Shown here one piece after another: positions 44,165 to 55,730 of a stretch of DNA of 64,000 nucleotides. Positions within the stretch are counted from its first letter, which is position 1; every line of letters begins with the position of its first letter. A program made the translations under genes and the position numbers. Under the pieces are notes generated by a model. It did no database searches, was not told the origin of the DNA, and saw only the letters and a list, made by a program, of their open reading frames with translations. Origin of the DNA: Pomphorhynchus laevis (taxonomy: Eukaryota > Acanthocephala > Palaeacanthocephala > Echinorhynchida > Pomphorhynchidae); the NCBI GenBank assembly GCA_012934845.2, contig WNNJ02001495.1, forward strand, positions 62,001-126,000, written 5' to 3'.

Positions 44165-44194
44165 GATGGTCTCGGCTTATGATCGCCGAGACCA
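44165..44194. other. Perfect 11-bp-stem hairpin
   Basis: atggtctcggc and gccgagaccat flank an 8-base loop. It lies in a short open region (44083-44307) with the reading CFLCASDPKMVSAYDRRDHI, which could be a zinc-finger-like remnant of a transposon; not assigned. Confidence 0.75.
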
Positions 44195-44765
44195 TATATT
44201 TATTTGTGATCAAGGCCGTAAATTATGTATTCTGTATTTTTAGATATCCTACAAACGTATATAGTGATCAAGCTCATGTTCCTAATCTTTCGAACTTAGA
44301 TTCATAAATTCATGTGGCGTAAGTTGTAACAGAAGCTTTAGAATTCAAGAATCGAACCAAAGGTTCTGTCATGACTAGTAAATGACGATAATGTTCCGCT
44401 CTTCAAAATTTGAGATTTTGTTCATATCCCTCGTTTTCAGAACTAAAACTTTTACAGACAAATTTTAATTTCGCATCGATGTAAAAACCTAATTGGCAAA
44501 AAGTTAAATGCTTCCACGAGAAGATTGTCTCTGTGTTCAACTAATTAATTCGACAAAAATTAAGAGAGCACGATTATAGCACACTCAATTTGAGAATATA
44601 TTGAAAACAGTAACGAGGCTGAATTACCTAACAATTTTCAAGTCAATGAGAAAAGTTGACGCAAAAGCCAAAATAAAAGTATTTCCTTTTACCAACAAGA
44701 TCATACCGATGAAGATAACGAAACACGAATTGCTACAAAGCGCTCGAACAAGAGAAACCCCAAAA

Positions 44766-44890
44766 TACTTAACTTATTACATCAAGGAGGCTTATTTAGT
44801 AAGCCTTATTATTAAGGCTTAGCTAATTACGTCAAGGAGGCTTACTTAGTAAGCCTTATTACTAAGGCTTAACTAATTACATCAATGAGG
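44766..44890. repeat. Tandem repeat, about 58-bp unit, 2.2 copies
   Basis: taattac.tcaaggaggcttacttagtaagcc and ttattactaaggctta are repeated. Each unit is itself palindromic (ggcttacttagtaagcc). Confidence 0.85.
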
Positions 44891-45439
44891 AATAGTGTTA
44901 CGACTAAAGCTTACCATAATTTTGTACTCATAGATGTTCTATTTATAGATTATTGGATCCTTCTGCGAATGTTAAGATTAATTCTTTCTAATGATTTAAT
45001 TTATTTAATTTATTGATCATTGGCTCTAAAGGGTCCACCTTCCGCGACTCGACAAGTGAATGTAGAAACTGTGTATTTATCATGAATATACATTTTTAAG
45101 ATCTGATGTACACTTCGTCAGTCACAGACTATGTAACGTTTAATAAGTATAGTAATTCTTGAAAATATTTTCATTTAATAATCTTATAAAATCCTCATAA
45201 TATGTGTTGAATTATTTTCGAAATTATCTTTCTCAAAATTGAAACACTTGGTTATCTAACTTCCCTCTACTACGTGATCGAACTGATTTTTCATTTGCCT
45301 ACCTTTTCCCACCAATTGTCGAATACTTAGGAGTGTAGAGAATGGAATGAGATAATATTACGGATCAAGGGGAATTGATCCGTAATATTATCTATTAATA
45401 TAGATAATATTTGAAGGGGAATTGCGATGCTGTACATGA

Positions 45440-46450
45440 TGGGTCAGGATAATCAAACGAAACTAGACATAGTGGCTATTGTAGGAAGCAAGGAAAGATT
45501 GAAAATATGTTGAGACATGTGGTCAAAACAGCAGAGACGTATGAGAACGCAAACTCCTGAGTTTACAATACGTTGGAGAGGTTGGAGAGTAATTTTGGGA
45601 GAGTTCGAGAACATGCTAAAGCACTAATCGATTCGGGAAAATAAGAGGGAGGATAAAAGAGAAAGACAGGACCGAAAATCGATCAACCTACGAATACGAC
45701 AAATATCTCATAGTAGAATGAACGAGGCTCGGATTTTATTGGAAACAAATGGCTTGATAGAATGATGGCTGTCAAATTGGAAACTGTCGTCGATATCATC
45801 AACGATACGAAGAATCGTTTTGTAGATATACGGTAGATGAAGTAATGTTGAGGTGAGAGTGAATTATCCATATGATTTTGGACTTTGCAGGATTGAGTGA
45901 TAGGTTAAGCGAAGAAATGTTTTGGGAAACGGATAAGAGGCAAGGGGAGGAAGTAGATGCAATATCGTCGATTTGTGAGGAGGATAGATAAGAGTAGATG
46001 AAAATGTCATCATATTGCATAACATGAAAATTGTGTTCTGGTTATTATAGTAAGATCACCGAGAAAAAGGGAGAAAATAACGAGACCTAGTAAAAGCCTT
46101 CAGGAACACCGTGTGCGAGAGAAGACGGTTGAGAGACAGAAGAAGCTGAAGGAGCACTGAAAGAATGGTCAGATAAATAGTAGAAAGACTAGGCTACAGC
46201 GGAGTTAGAAAATTCATAGTCATGAATGAGCCGATAGAGAAGAATACAATGATCGACGATGTTAAATGCATATTAGAGGTCAAGGGAGATTATGACGCTA
46301 CAAAGTTTTTCCTTTTACGCTTTTAGAAGATCATCAAAGACTTTGTAACACGCTAGTTCGGTGGAATGATTAGAACAAAAAGCAGATTGAAGCGGACTAT
46401 ATAAAATTGTCGATATAAGATAAGTGTTAACTTGATAATCTGCCAAGAGC
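45440..46450 (-). pseudogene. L2-like LINE RT fragment, diverged
   Basis: The frame 46020-45799 reads MQYDDIFIYSYLSSSQIDDI and NPAKSKIIWIIHSHLNI, matching MQYADDILIYAHAPAHRIHD and NPEKSKIMWILPRKPNI of the intact L2-like LINE. Nucleotide-level similarity on the minus strand continues through finger and palm regions to about 46450. Many breaks. Confidence 0.75.
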
Positions 46451-47140
46451 TTAATTAAAATACTACTCTGTCAAACTATTAAACAATTTTAGAGGCTCTG
46501 CAATCTTTGCAACGTGTGTTAGCACGTTTAAAGCGCTTCTGGATAACGACCCTTTTACTAGACGCCGGCGTCTAAAACAAATTTAAATACTATATATCAT
46601 TTGATTTTTTTTTCTTTTCTTTTTCGTTTCTCTCAATTGTGATGCAACATGTAAAGAGCTATAATTCATGATGTTGTCTACTAAATAAATTCATTTTATC
46701 ATTATTCTACAACCAATCTAAACAACTATGCTCATTTTTGCATGATTAAACTTTTTTAATAATTAAAAAGTAAAAAATGCCTTGATGGCCCGGGACAAGG
46801 TCGTGGATTAGATGATACCAATATATGAAATTTAGTTTAAGAGCATTTGTTTATCAATTACCACAATCGCTATTTCCAAAATTGGAAATGATAAATCCAT
46901 CGATAATATCTAGAATTAGTAACTTTTGAAGATGAATATTTTAACAATTTCATCACCTGACATGACTTATATTTTGTAGTTATATTTCTGTTTGTCTAGT
47001 ATTTTGTCTAGTATTATATCAACTACTGTGTCCAAATTAACAATCAATTAGATTATGGCATTTAGCGTTGGTTCCTTCGGGTTCTTAGTACGTTAGTATT
47101 CTCCAATCCGATATGGAAATTAAAAGCAAGTAAGTCTTTT
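46451..47140. other. No recognised gene
   Basis: 46480-46540 (LEALQSLQRVLARLKRFW in a plus frame) might be a LINE thumb-region scrap. The rest is featureless AT-rich sequence. Confidence 0.35.
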
Positions 47141-47149
47141 ATTTCATTT

Positions 47150-47292
47150 AAATGCAATATATCCCTCGTTTATTGCATTCAAATGCCGCCTCCTTACCCA
47201 TCTTCTCGAAAAATGATTTAGACTTTTTGCTGTTGTCATGTAAGCGTGCGCCGGCCCGCATTTGCCACGTAAAAATAAATCTTTTTTAAGTC
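47150..47292 (+). mobile_element. 3' end fragment of an L2-like LINE
   Basis: 47227-47290 (gtcatgtaagcgtgcgccgg..gcatttgccacgtaaaaataaatc) is the complement of the conserved 3' end at 15990-16040 and 12798-12850. A heavily 5'-truncated insertion in the opposite direction to the other copies. Confidence 0.75.
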
Positions 47293-47299
47293 AATAATT

Positions 47300-48285
47300 T
47301 CAGAATATTTGAAAGTATTAAACGTAAGAAAGTCATTTAAAGTACACATTAGGCCCGGATCGAGTAATATCGAACCGTCATGTATGTCATTTTAGTGTCA
47401 CTTCCTTGATAAACCAAATACGTCATATCTAGGGTAGTAGTAAACTTGCAAAGCTGTCTAAATGGCCAGTATACTTCGAAGTTGACAAGCTGATGTATAC
47501 TTTTTATATATTGGATAGTTGTACTCTACCTGAAGTACAACTTAAGTATTTAAAGAGCCCAACACAATCTTATTGACATAATTAAATTAGACAAATGTAC
47601 CTAAATGATGTGGTATACTCAGGCAACGAGTTTTTGCTGACACAAATGAAAATTTATGGTACAATACTTATTTTAATCACAATGCTTTAACGAACTAGAA
47701 CCTTTATGACCTTTCTTATATTTAAAATGCGAACCTGCTTACCTTCAAATCTATAAAGTACAGGGAGTAGATGTAATCTTAAAAATCAAGGTAGTTGTTC
47801 ATTAAATGATTTTCTACTCTGAAAATACCTTTCACACTTAGACTAGCTACACAATTTCTCTAGCACACATCGAATATCTAAGAGATAAGTTTCCTTACTT
47901 TCCTTAGATAAGTCGTTTCTACGCATTTTGAATACCAACATTAAACAATTGTATTTATTTGGCAAAAAATACGAATCGACCGCTATCATTGAAAACATTG
48001 AAATTTTTCTCAGTGAAAGTTAATAGTATAAAGGAACAGTACATAGTGTTGGCAGTGTTGCAAATTACCTGATTGTTATTTCTGATATGGATCACGTTAT
48101 AGTTCGGGTGTACAGTCGGATCACGTTGTATCGGTTAATGTTTTTGCATTTGTTAGATTAGAGTCCTTAATTTGGTAACTGAGTAGGATCGGTGTTGCCA
48201 TTATCTCATATGGTTTTGATCTACTGCTGATTGTAAAAATTTTCTAGATCCACAATAGCGGAGAATATTATTTGCAATAGAATTA
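47300..48285. other. No recognised gene
   Basis: AT-rich; no long open frame, strong repeat or familiar motif. Confidence 0.4.
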
Positions 48286-48289
48286 AATC

Positions 48290-49580
48290 AATTCTATCAA
48301 CAAATCAAGGGACTCTCAGTGGGTAATTGTCTCGCCCGAATTCTGGCGATCTAGTATTTGGATAGACTTGAGAATACTTGTATCTATAACAATGAATTTC
48401 TCGCACGAAATGTCGCACATTACTTTCGCTACATCGACGACATGCTTATCGTGTATTAGGCTAGTCTATGCCGTCAAACATTAATCGATACTTTCAACAC
48501 AATAGACAACACCCGTCATTTGCCCGCAAAATTAACGACTACTGATGCTGATCGACACTTACCTTTCTTAAACGTCTCGTTTGGACAGAACAAAGTAAAG
48601 CAATACGAGTGGTATCAGAAGCCCACAAAGCTTAATATTACGCTACATAAACGATCAGCCCACCCAAACAGTGTGAAGAGGGCTATCTATCTTAACATGC
48701 TGCAAACAGCGCACATGTGCACTAACAGTAATGAAGTAGCCGGAGATAAGTGCAGGATGATCGACTTGATGTTTAAGGAAAAGGCTACACAGATAGTGAT
48801 TTTAAAAGCATGAAAAAGAAATGCTCTAAAAGAACACAGCTACCGTTGCGAAGCTCAGCTATCCTTAAGATCATTTTATAAGCTACGCTTTCACAAGCAC
48901 GGTGAATCGGTTAGCTAGACGATGTATCCTTGATGTCCGCATAGTTCACGGGAATTCTAGAACCTTAGGAATACGACTAATTCGCAGTCGCTTTTACGAG
49001 GAGCCACCACCGTGCACGAGAGCATGTCCGATCTTTGACCATAGAAGCAGACAGCATAATGTTTCATTCTGCCACAAATGTAGTGTATTTAATGACATGT
49101 TTTGTGATGAGTGCGCTGTTGCACGTAATACGGTTATCTACATAGGAGAAACACAACGTCCGTTTTCTGAACGGATCAAGGAACATTTACGAGCAGCACG
49201 AACCCCTTCAGCGCCTTACACCTGTAATACATAAGACGCTCATTATTCACAACAACACCCAAATGAGCAACCAAAGTGCAGCGCAAAGGTACTCTACCGA
49301 GCAGATAACGTTGTGTCGCGAAAACTAATGGAGGCAATCTTAATATCGGGTGCAGATAGCGACAATGACTCAACAATAAAGAGGAGGCGGTGGGCTGGCT
49401 TGATTCGATGCAATGATAAATATTAATTATGTTATTAATAGTTAATGTATTTGTGACGATGTTTATATGTGCTTCATGTTTCAGATGAGCTACTGACGAA
49501 GTGGTAACGCGGCGAAAGCTTTGACAATATATAACAACTAACTCAGCCTTTGATCTGATTAACTTTTGCATCTTAATATT
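48290..49580 (+). mobile_element. Canonical Penelope-like element: RT with C-terminal GIY-YIG endonuclease
   Basis: The plus strand reads VAHYFRYIDDMLIVY near 48405-48455 (RT motif C), DADRHLPFLNVSF and QNKVKQYEWYQKPTKLNITL (48520-48813, the typical FLD/FLN-x-x-I and Y-x-K-PT-x-x-x-YL region). 48902-49234 follows with FCHKCSVFNDMFC and VIYIGETQRPFSERIKEHL, the GIY-YIG core (Y-x-GET, R, EH). The nuclease lies after the RT, as in Penelope/Poseidon elements. The 3' tail 49491-49570 is shared with 3361-3460. The 5' part is missing and the frames are broken in a few places. Confidence 0.82.
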
Positions 49581-49599
49581 ATTTGCGGTCACAAACATG

Positions 49600-50530
49600 C
49601 ACAAATTAGTCTATAAATTTTTATTTATATTAAACGTCTTTCATTAAATAAGTTTCATTTACTAAAATATCCGGTGCTACTCGTATCTGTTCGGCTCCGT
49701 CAACAATGAAATATGCCAATCGATCATGGTAAATAAATTGCGCCTGGGGATTTAAAAATTATATTTCGAAAGTCTTGATAATTTATAATTATTTAATTAT
49801 ATAGTTGCATATAATTAATCCTAGATGATACTACAAAAACGCTTTTACTCATTGCAAAACACTGGTTTACTGGTCAAACACTGGTTTGACCGTTTTACTC
49901 ATGATTATCTTTCTAGTATAATATTAAACATTTCAATAATTTTGTAATCAACTTGCCGGACATTGTGTCCTTTTACAGAATGTTCTTATTTCGCACCATC
50001 CAAAGTTTCACAGCATTTTTCGGCGTATTAAGTCAATAATATATATCAAGCATTTTGATTGCATAATTTGTCTAATTCAAGTATTCCGTGTAGACTCAGT
50101 TAGCTGATTTGATTTAATTATTCAATCAAGTAATGCCACAGTTTCTTTGACTTAATATGTTTACGTCAAGGTACTTTCTGTCAACTAACATTATAGATTA
50201 TTGTGCCAAAACGGCTACGTTCGTAAACAGTTGGTCAACAATAGCATCGTCAAAATGTAATGAATGATAAAATATGCGTTAAAATTCAAATTATCTATAA
50301 TTTAGATGCTTGCTTGTCTTTACTACGCTGGTGTAATGTTTGCCGGGTTCGCAAAATATTCTTCAGCCGACAACATTTCAAAAGTGCCTGGCTGCTCGTA
50401 AGATGATTATTTTTCACGACTTTTTAATAAATTAAATCTTAATATAATTTTATAATTTAGCTCTTCTATTGTCAAGTGTTACTTCATTTTAAAACATCTG
50501 TAAATGTAATAAGCAATATATAGAGGAAAC
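49600..50530. other. No recognised gene
   Basis: AT-rich flank between two Penelope-like elements; nothing assignable. Confidence 0.4.
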
Positions 50531-50806
50531 TGATATATGTATGAGTACACCATTGTGTGTCCCAGGGCAGGTGTAGCAACAAATTATATTTTATATATTT
50601 GTACACTTAAAAGTGTCCCTGTAAAACAGCATTTCTATTAAAAGGAATTTAGTGCCTAATGCATGGCTAAACTGCAATATGCACTGCCATGGACAGAGCT
50701 TATGCTAAATTTTCTTGATGATTCAGATGAAGGGTAGTTCTGTTTTTTCGAGCTTTAGACATTGTTAAAGCGTGTGTTAAGGTGCCTATGGATGATTATT
50801 AAAGTC

Positions 50807-50848
50807 ACGGTACTGATGAGCTCCGTTAGAGCGAAACACGTCTACCGT
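50807..50848 (+). ncRNA. Type I hammerhead ribozyme, unit 1
   Basis: Stem I ACGGUA (50807-50812) pairs with UACCGU (50843-50848). The core CUGAUGA is at 50813-50819, stem II GCUC/GAGC (50820-50823 and 50829-50832) encloses loop CGUUA, and GAAA is at 50833-50836. A very short stem III (CACG) is followed by the cleavage triplet GUC, cut expected after 50842. All invariant core bases are present. Minimal type I hammerheads with tiny stem III are known from Penelope-like elements, where they process tandem transcripts. Confidence 0.88.
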
Positions 50849-51270
50849 TGTTGAAGTTTGTCGTCACACATAAGATGACTGTGCATACGTAGCGACTTTG
50901 AATATTGCGAGAATAATTCGGTTCTATTTCTTGATCTGATGAGGATATATAGAATGCTGCCTGGTGTTTATGCCTCATCATGAGGAAAACATAGTGATTT
51001 ATTTACGAGTACACCATTGTGTGTCCCAGGGCAGGTGTAACAACAAATTATATTTTATATATTTGTACACTTTAAAGTGTCCCTGTAAAACAGCATTTCT
51101 ATTAAAAGGAATTTAGTGCCTGATGCATGGTTAAACTGCAATACGCACTGCCACGGACAGAGCTTATGCTAAATTTTCTCTGATGATTCAGATTAAGGGT
51201 AGTTCTGTTTTTCGAGCTTTAGACATTGTTAAAGCGTATGTTAAGGTGCCTATGGATGATTATTAAAGTC

Positions 51271-51312
51271 ACGGTACTGATGAGCTCCGTTAGAGCGAAA
51301 CGCGTATACTGT
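51271..51312 (+). ncRNA. Type I hammerhead ribozyme, unit 2
   Basis: Same architecture as unit 1: ACGGUA (51271-51276), CUGAUGA (51277-51283), stem II GCUC/GAGC, GAAA (51297-51300), stem III CGCG, triplet GUA ending at 51306, then UACUGU, which pairs with stem I through one G-U. The core is intact; GUA is an accepted though slower cleavage triplet. Confidence 0.85.
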
Positions 51313-51734
51313 TGTTGAAGTTTGTCGTCACACATAGGATGACTGGGCATACGTAGCGACTCTGAATATTGCGAGAATAATTCGGTTATATTTCTTGGTC
51401 TTATGAGGATATATAGAATGCTGCCTGGTGTTTATGCCTCCTCATGAGGAAAACATAGTGATTTATTTATGAGTACACCATTGGGTGTCCCAGGGCAGGT
51501 ATAACAACTAATTATATTATATATATTTGTACACTTTAAAGTGTCCCTGTAAAACAGCATTGCTATTAAAAGAAATTTAGTGCCTGATGCATGGTTAAAT
51601 TGCATTTCCCAGTGCCATGTAAAGAACGCATGCTAAATTACCTATGATGATTCAGATTAAGAGTAGTTCTGCTTTTCGAGCTTTAAACACTCTTTAAGCG
51701 TGCGTTAAGGTGCCTATGGATGATTATTAAAGTC

Positions 51735-51776
51735 ACGGTACTTATGAGCTCCGTAAGAGCGAAAACCGTATACAGT
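51735..51776 (+). ncRNA. Degenerate hammerhead ribozyme, unit 3
   Basis: The fold is kept (ACGGUA, stem II GCUC/GAGC, GAAA), but the core reads CUUAUGA, changing the essential G, and stem I pairing (UACAGU) is weaker. Probably inactive. Confidence 0.8.
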
Positions 51777-51984
51777 TGTTGAAGTTTGTCGTCACACGTA
51801 GAATGACTAGGAATACGTAGCGACTTTGAATATTGCGAGAATAATTCGGTTCTATATCTTTGTCTGATGAAGTTATATAGAATGCTGCCAGGTGTTTATG
51901 CCTCTTCATGAGGAAAAATAGTGATATATATATTTATATATATACTTTTACCTTTTTTTCATATTTGATACCTTTTTTAAAGGT

Positions 51985-52995
51985 ATCAAATACCTTTACC
52001 TTTGATGGGCGGTTGTACATTTAGAAAATTGGCAGAGCGATGGGTAGCCCGATTGCACCTGTATTTGCAAGTCTATATGTATCTTCCATTGAATAGGAAT
52101 ATATATATCCGCATCGCCGAATAAACCAACTGTCTGGTGGCGTTATATTGACGACGTTTTTGCGATTTGGAAACATGGGAAATCCGAATTAGAATCTTTT
52201 GTTAACGGCCTTAATGAATACAGTGAACTACGCTTTACCCATGAAGTTAGTAATGTCGCGACTTTCCTTGATACTGAGATTCTGAAGAACGGATATGATT
52301 TTATAACAACAGTACACATGAAGTTTCTGGGAATACGCTCAATCATGCACGCGCGGAGCTGTGCCCCCAAACATGTGAAACGGGCAATAGTCAGAAACGA
52401 ATTTATGCGCATCCGTAAGATCTGTACGATGACTAACGACTACGTGCTTAATGCGAACGCCCTTTATCGGAATAAAGTAAAAGGGGCATCGACGGAATGT
52501 GCTTACTAGGCAAAAGCAGTTTGTTCTTAAATTGAACAGAAACGACCTTCTAACGAAAACTCCGAAACCTGCGGGTGATTGTCAATATAACACATTTGTC
52601 TACCACCCCAAGCTGGACAAATTGCAACGCGACTTTGTAGCTGCGATTAACACCGTGGATGCCAACTGTCGATCAATGATTCAACAGCTATGTATCGCCT
52701 TCCGCAGTCCGAACACAATTGGTAGCCTTATAAAGAGACCTGTGACAAAATTGGTGAACGGCTGCAGCAGGCCATATGGGGATAAGCGCTGTAAACGCTG
52801 CAACGAAATGAATGACACTGACATGTTTTGCAGCACAATTACAAGAGCAAAATATCATATTCGCGGTGTGAATAGCTGCAAAAGCAAGGGCTTTGTTTAC
52901 CTTGCAATGTGTGAAACCTGTTCGTATATGTACGTGTGTCAAACTGGGGGTCATGAATATTCGCGCCCTCACAAGACGATGCGATACGTCACATA
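51985..52995 (+). mobile_element. Penelope-like element: RT palm and C-terminal GIY-YIG endonuclease, decayed
   Basis: Plus frames show AMGSPIAPVFASLYVSSIE near 52035-52095 (RT motif B), WRYIDDVFAIWKHGKSELES (motif C, about 52137-52195), then FLDTEILKNGYDFITTVHMK. The frame 52499-52996 reads LVNGCSRPYGDKRCKRCNEM (Zn-binding linker) followed by GFVYLAMCETCSYMYVCQTG, the GIY-YIG core with the usual YVGQTG changed to YVCQTG. pLTR-like units with hammerhead motifs lie on both sides in the same orientation. Canonical RT-then-nuclease order. The 5' half of the ORF is absent and there are several breaks. Confidence 0.83.
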
Positions 52996-53054
52996 ATAGG
53001 CCTACGAATGATAGGCCTACGAATGATGGGCCAGCGTAGCATTGTATTGAGAAC

Positions 53055-53470
53055 CCTAAATAGAATTTAGTGCCTGATGCATGGTTAAACTGTAATAGTC
53101 ACTGCCATGCACAGAGCTTATGCAAAATTCCCTCCGATGATTCAGATTAAGGGTAGTTCTGTTTTTCGAGCTTTAAACACTGTTTAAGTGTGTGTTAAGG
53201 TACCTATAGATGATTAGAGAAGTCACGGTACTGATGAGCTCTGTTAGAGCGAAACGCGTATACCGTTGTGAAGTTTGTCGTCACACATAGGATGACTGGG
53301 CATACGTAGCGACTTTGAATAATGTAAGAATAATTCGGTTCTATTTCTTAGTCTGATGAGGATATATAGAATGCTGCCTGGTGTTTATGCCTCTTCATGA
53401 GGAAAACATAGTGATATATTTATGAATACACCAGTGAGTGTCCCAGGGCAGGTGTAACAACAAATTATAT
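53055..53470 (+). repeat. Downstream Penelope-type terminal repeat
   Basis: It starts inside the unit (aatttagtgcctgatgcatg) and runs through hammerhead 4 and the gaatgctgcctggtgtttat block to the start of the next unit (acaccagtgagtgtcccagg). It completes the pLTR-ORF-pLTR layout. Confidence 0.85.
53225..53266 (+). ncRNA. Type I hammerhead ribozyme, downstream terminal repeat
   Basis: ACGGUA (53225-53230), CUGAUGA (53231-53237), stem II GCUC/GAGC with loop UGUUA, GAAA (53251-53254), stem III CGCG, GUA, then UACCGU (53261-53266) fully complementary to stem I. Core intact. Confidence 0.86.
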
Positions 53471-53486
53471 ATATAATAGTAGTGCA

Positions 53487-53945
53487 CAGATGTGCTGAGT
53501 AAACAACGGTCCAGTATGTCTTACGAAATACGGCATTTATACTAAATGGTGTTGCTTGATAGACTGGACTTCGATTCACGACTTTCAATCACTATGTCAC
53601 TTCTAGACGACCACTTTAGCATCGAAATGATGAGTACCCGGCAACACTCATCAGTAGAATGAGGTACACACTGGTCGTTTCGGTTGCCTGTGTGACATTG
53701 TGAATAAAGGCGTTTCCGACACTTTGCTTAATTATCTGAGGCTTACGCTCTTAACCAGATCGAATTGCTGTGCGGACCATCCTTAACACTAAGCAGTGGT
53801 TGTTGCTGGATTGCCGCTGCATTCGTTGGATCCTTAATGGATACGGCAGGTATAATAGTAATGCACAGTTGTGTTGAGGAAACAACGGTCCAGGATTTCT
53901 TACGAAATTCGTTATTTATAGAAAATAGTGTTGCTTGATAGCAAC
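53487..53945. repeat. Two direct repeats, about 85 bp each, 368 bp apart
   Basis: gtgcacag.tgtg.tgag.aaacaacggtccag and atttatac..aatggtgttgcttgatag occur at 53487-53570 and 53855-53940 with modest divergence. They may be the edges of another short element next to the Penelope copy; nothing else was recognised between them. Confidence 0.75.
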
Positions 53946-53949
53946 ATTA

Positions 53950-54985
53950 ACATTATTGTTTGTTTATTTTTAATTTTATAATTATTCTAATATTATAATA
54001 ATATTTAATATATTAATAATATATAATTAATATATTAATATGCAATATTATTTTTATTTATAAAAATAAAAATAATCTTTTATACGGAGGTATAATGAAT
54101 CTTTATTGAGACCTGCAAAAATTATATATATAATTTTCGCAGTCTCGATGAAGATTCTTTGTTTTGTGGTTGATCGCAACCACAACACTTTGTGGTTGTG
54201 ATCAAGGTGCAAGCCGAAATGTAATAAATATTTTATTTTATTGTTCTTCTGCTGCTTATTAACATATGGAAAATAAAATAATTGATCGTAGCAAACGATC
54301 AGCAGTGATGGGTATTTCTATTTTCTCTAGAAATATTCACAATGTCAGACAGACATCTCCACCTTCAAGAACAATTACACATACTGGAACCTTATCCCAC
54401 CGAGCAAACGTACTTCGTTTCAAAAGGCCATTCATCACGCTGAACGAAACTTTGTATGCATTGTTCGTGACTTTTACGGATACTTGACAAACACCAAAAT
54501 CAGTGACCCATATATATGATTTTTGTTGTGAAAGAAATATTATATACCTCTTCTATTATATGACGTTTGTACTAATACCTGTAGGAGCGCTTAAGAAATT
54601 GTTTATAGCTTTAAAGGTCATACAACTAAACCTATTACATCTTTTGCACGTTCCTTTTTATTTATCTTGGGTGTTGTTCTCTTGTCATTTTCGAGCGAAC
54701 CACATACTTAATTTTGTTGTTGATTCGATACCATTGACTTTAAAGCGTTTGCATTAGAGATAATGATTATTTTAAATTATTTCTGTTTTTAAACCGGATG
54801 AATATCTTATTTCAGATTTTTTATATTTTGTTAAATTTCTGTGTGGAAGCGGAAACGTAAATAATACTGAATTATTCTTTTTTGAATTTCCAGATTATAT
54901 TTTTTAAGTAAAATTTATAATCGAATCCCAATTTGGCATTTAGGCTTGCATTGAAATATGCCCCTACTATATATACCAGATTATC
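53950..54985. other. AT-rich stretch, hairpins, no confident gene
   Basis: 53960-54070 is simple AT sequence. 54160-54210 has a tgtggttg..caaccacaac hairpin pair. The open frame 54266-54487 was not recognised. Confidence 0.4.
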
Positions 54986-54989
54986 ACAT

Positions 54990-55100
54990 TACATCAGAGG
55001 AAATACATAACTAGCATGTATTTGGTCATGTTGTTATAAGACCCAAATTCGATAAAATAGCAGTTATTTCTGATGACTTCCAATCGTGGAAGTATTCCGA
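54990..55100 (+). repeat. Naiad-type 3' UTR-like dispersed repeat
   Basis: acatcagaggaaatacataactagcatgtatttgg matches the block at 25305-25345, 29790-29850 (complement), 56405-56440 and 58660-58700. It is cut off from any coding part. Confidence 0.6.
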
Positions 55101-55540
55101 TTCTAATACACGATATATTATTTATTAATGAGTTCATATGTTATAAAAATACCTTTCAAGATTAAGATATTTACATTTTTATTCATGAAGCTCTAGTTAA
55201 GTGATTTGAAGTATTCATTACCTGGCAAAAAATTAAAATGCCTACCAAGGTATAATTTTTAATGAAATATATTTATGTGATTTTCAATTGAATAAGTGAA
55301 AACCAATATTTAAGTTTATTTCAGTAAACTAAAAATACAATACCGACTGTTTATAAACACATCAAAGATAGTTGAACATCAAAGATTCGTTTATCAAATA
55401 ATTATTCTAGTTAGGTATTTAATGCCACATTACAAAATGAATTGTTTTTGCTTGACGTCTTCGTAGAGTCTTAGAATCTAATTAGCAAATGATTATATTA
55501 ATATATAGGTATGCCTAATATATTTTATTGTTTATTATAG

Positions 55541-55685
55541 AAGGACCTGTACGACTCATGACGGGTCAATTGAATGCTGGAGTTCTGTTACCGATTTCTT
55601 TACGTATCAGCTTGTGAGAAGCTTAAGAGATACGGCTAGCCTTTTACTGTATCTTAACGTCATGTCAGCAGTACAAGAAAACAAA
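55541..55685 (+). CDS. Host gene, exon A (membrane protein of unknown function)
   Basis: An acceptor (ttattgtttattatag) precedes 55541. The frame from 55542 is open and reads RTCTTHDGSIECWSSVTDFF then TYQLVRSLRDTASLLLYLNV. It ends at 55685 before a GT, with phase 0. Two cysteines near the start suggest an extracellular or lumenal part. Upstream exons were not found. Because the following 45-base intron is a multiple of three and has no stop, the exon could also read straight on. Confidence 0.5.
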
Positions 55686-55730
55686 GTCAGAATTTTCAAT
55701 GCTTTTATCTGTTTATTTGTTTTTATTCAG

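Larger units (their letters stand above)
50538..51925 (+). repeat. Three tandem Penelope-type terminal repeats (pLTR-like), about 465-bp unit
   Basis: Units begin at about 50538, 51003 and 51467 with the same gagtacaccattg.gtgtccc start and contain acagcatt.ctattaaaag.aattt, the hammerhead motif and the gaatgctgcc.ggtgtttatgcctc block. A fourth, partial unit follows the element at 53055-53420, and the start of a fifth lies at 53421-53470. Penelope-like elements are known for tandem, partly duplicated terminal repeats around the ORF, which matches this layout. Confidence 0.88.

Noticed and set aside
49491-49530. ctgacgaagtggtaacgcgg..cgaaag as a possible hammerhead ribozyme
   Set aside because: Core-like bases are present, but no convincing stem II or stem III could be paired, unlike the units at 50.8-53.3 kb. 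Kept only as a conserved 3' tail motif.
54266-54757. Open frames of 73 and 84 codons as host exons
   Set aside because: No splice-consistent boundaries, domain or similarity could be supported.
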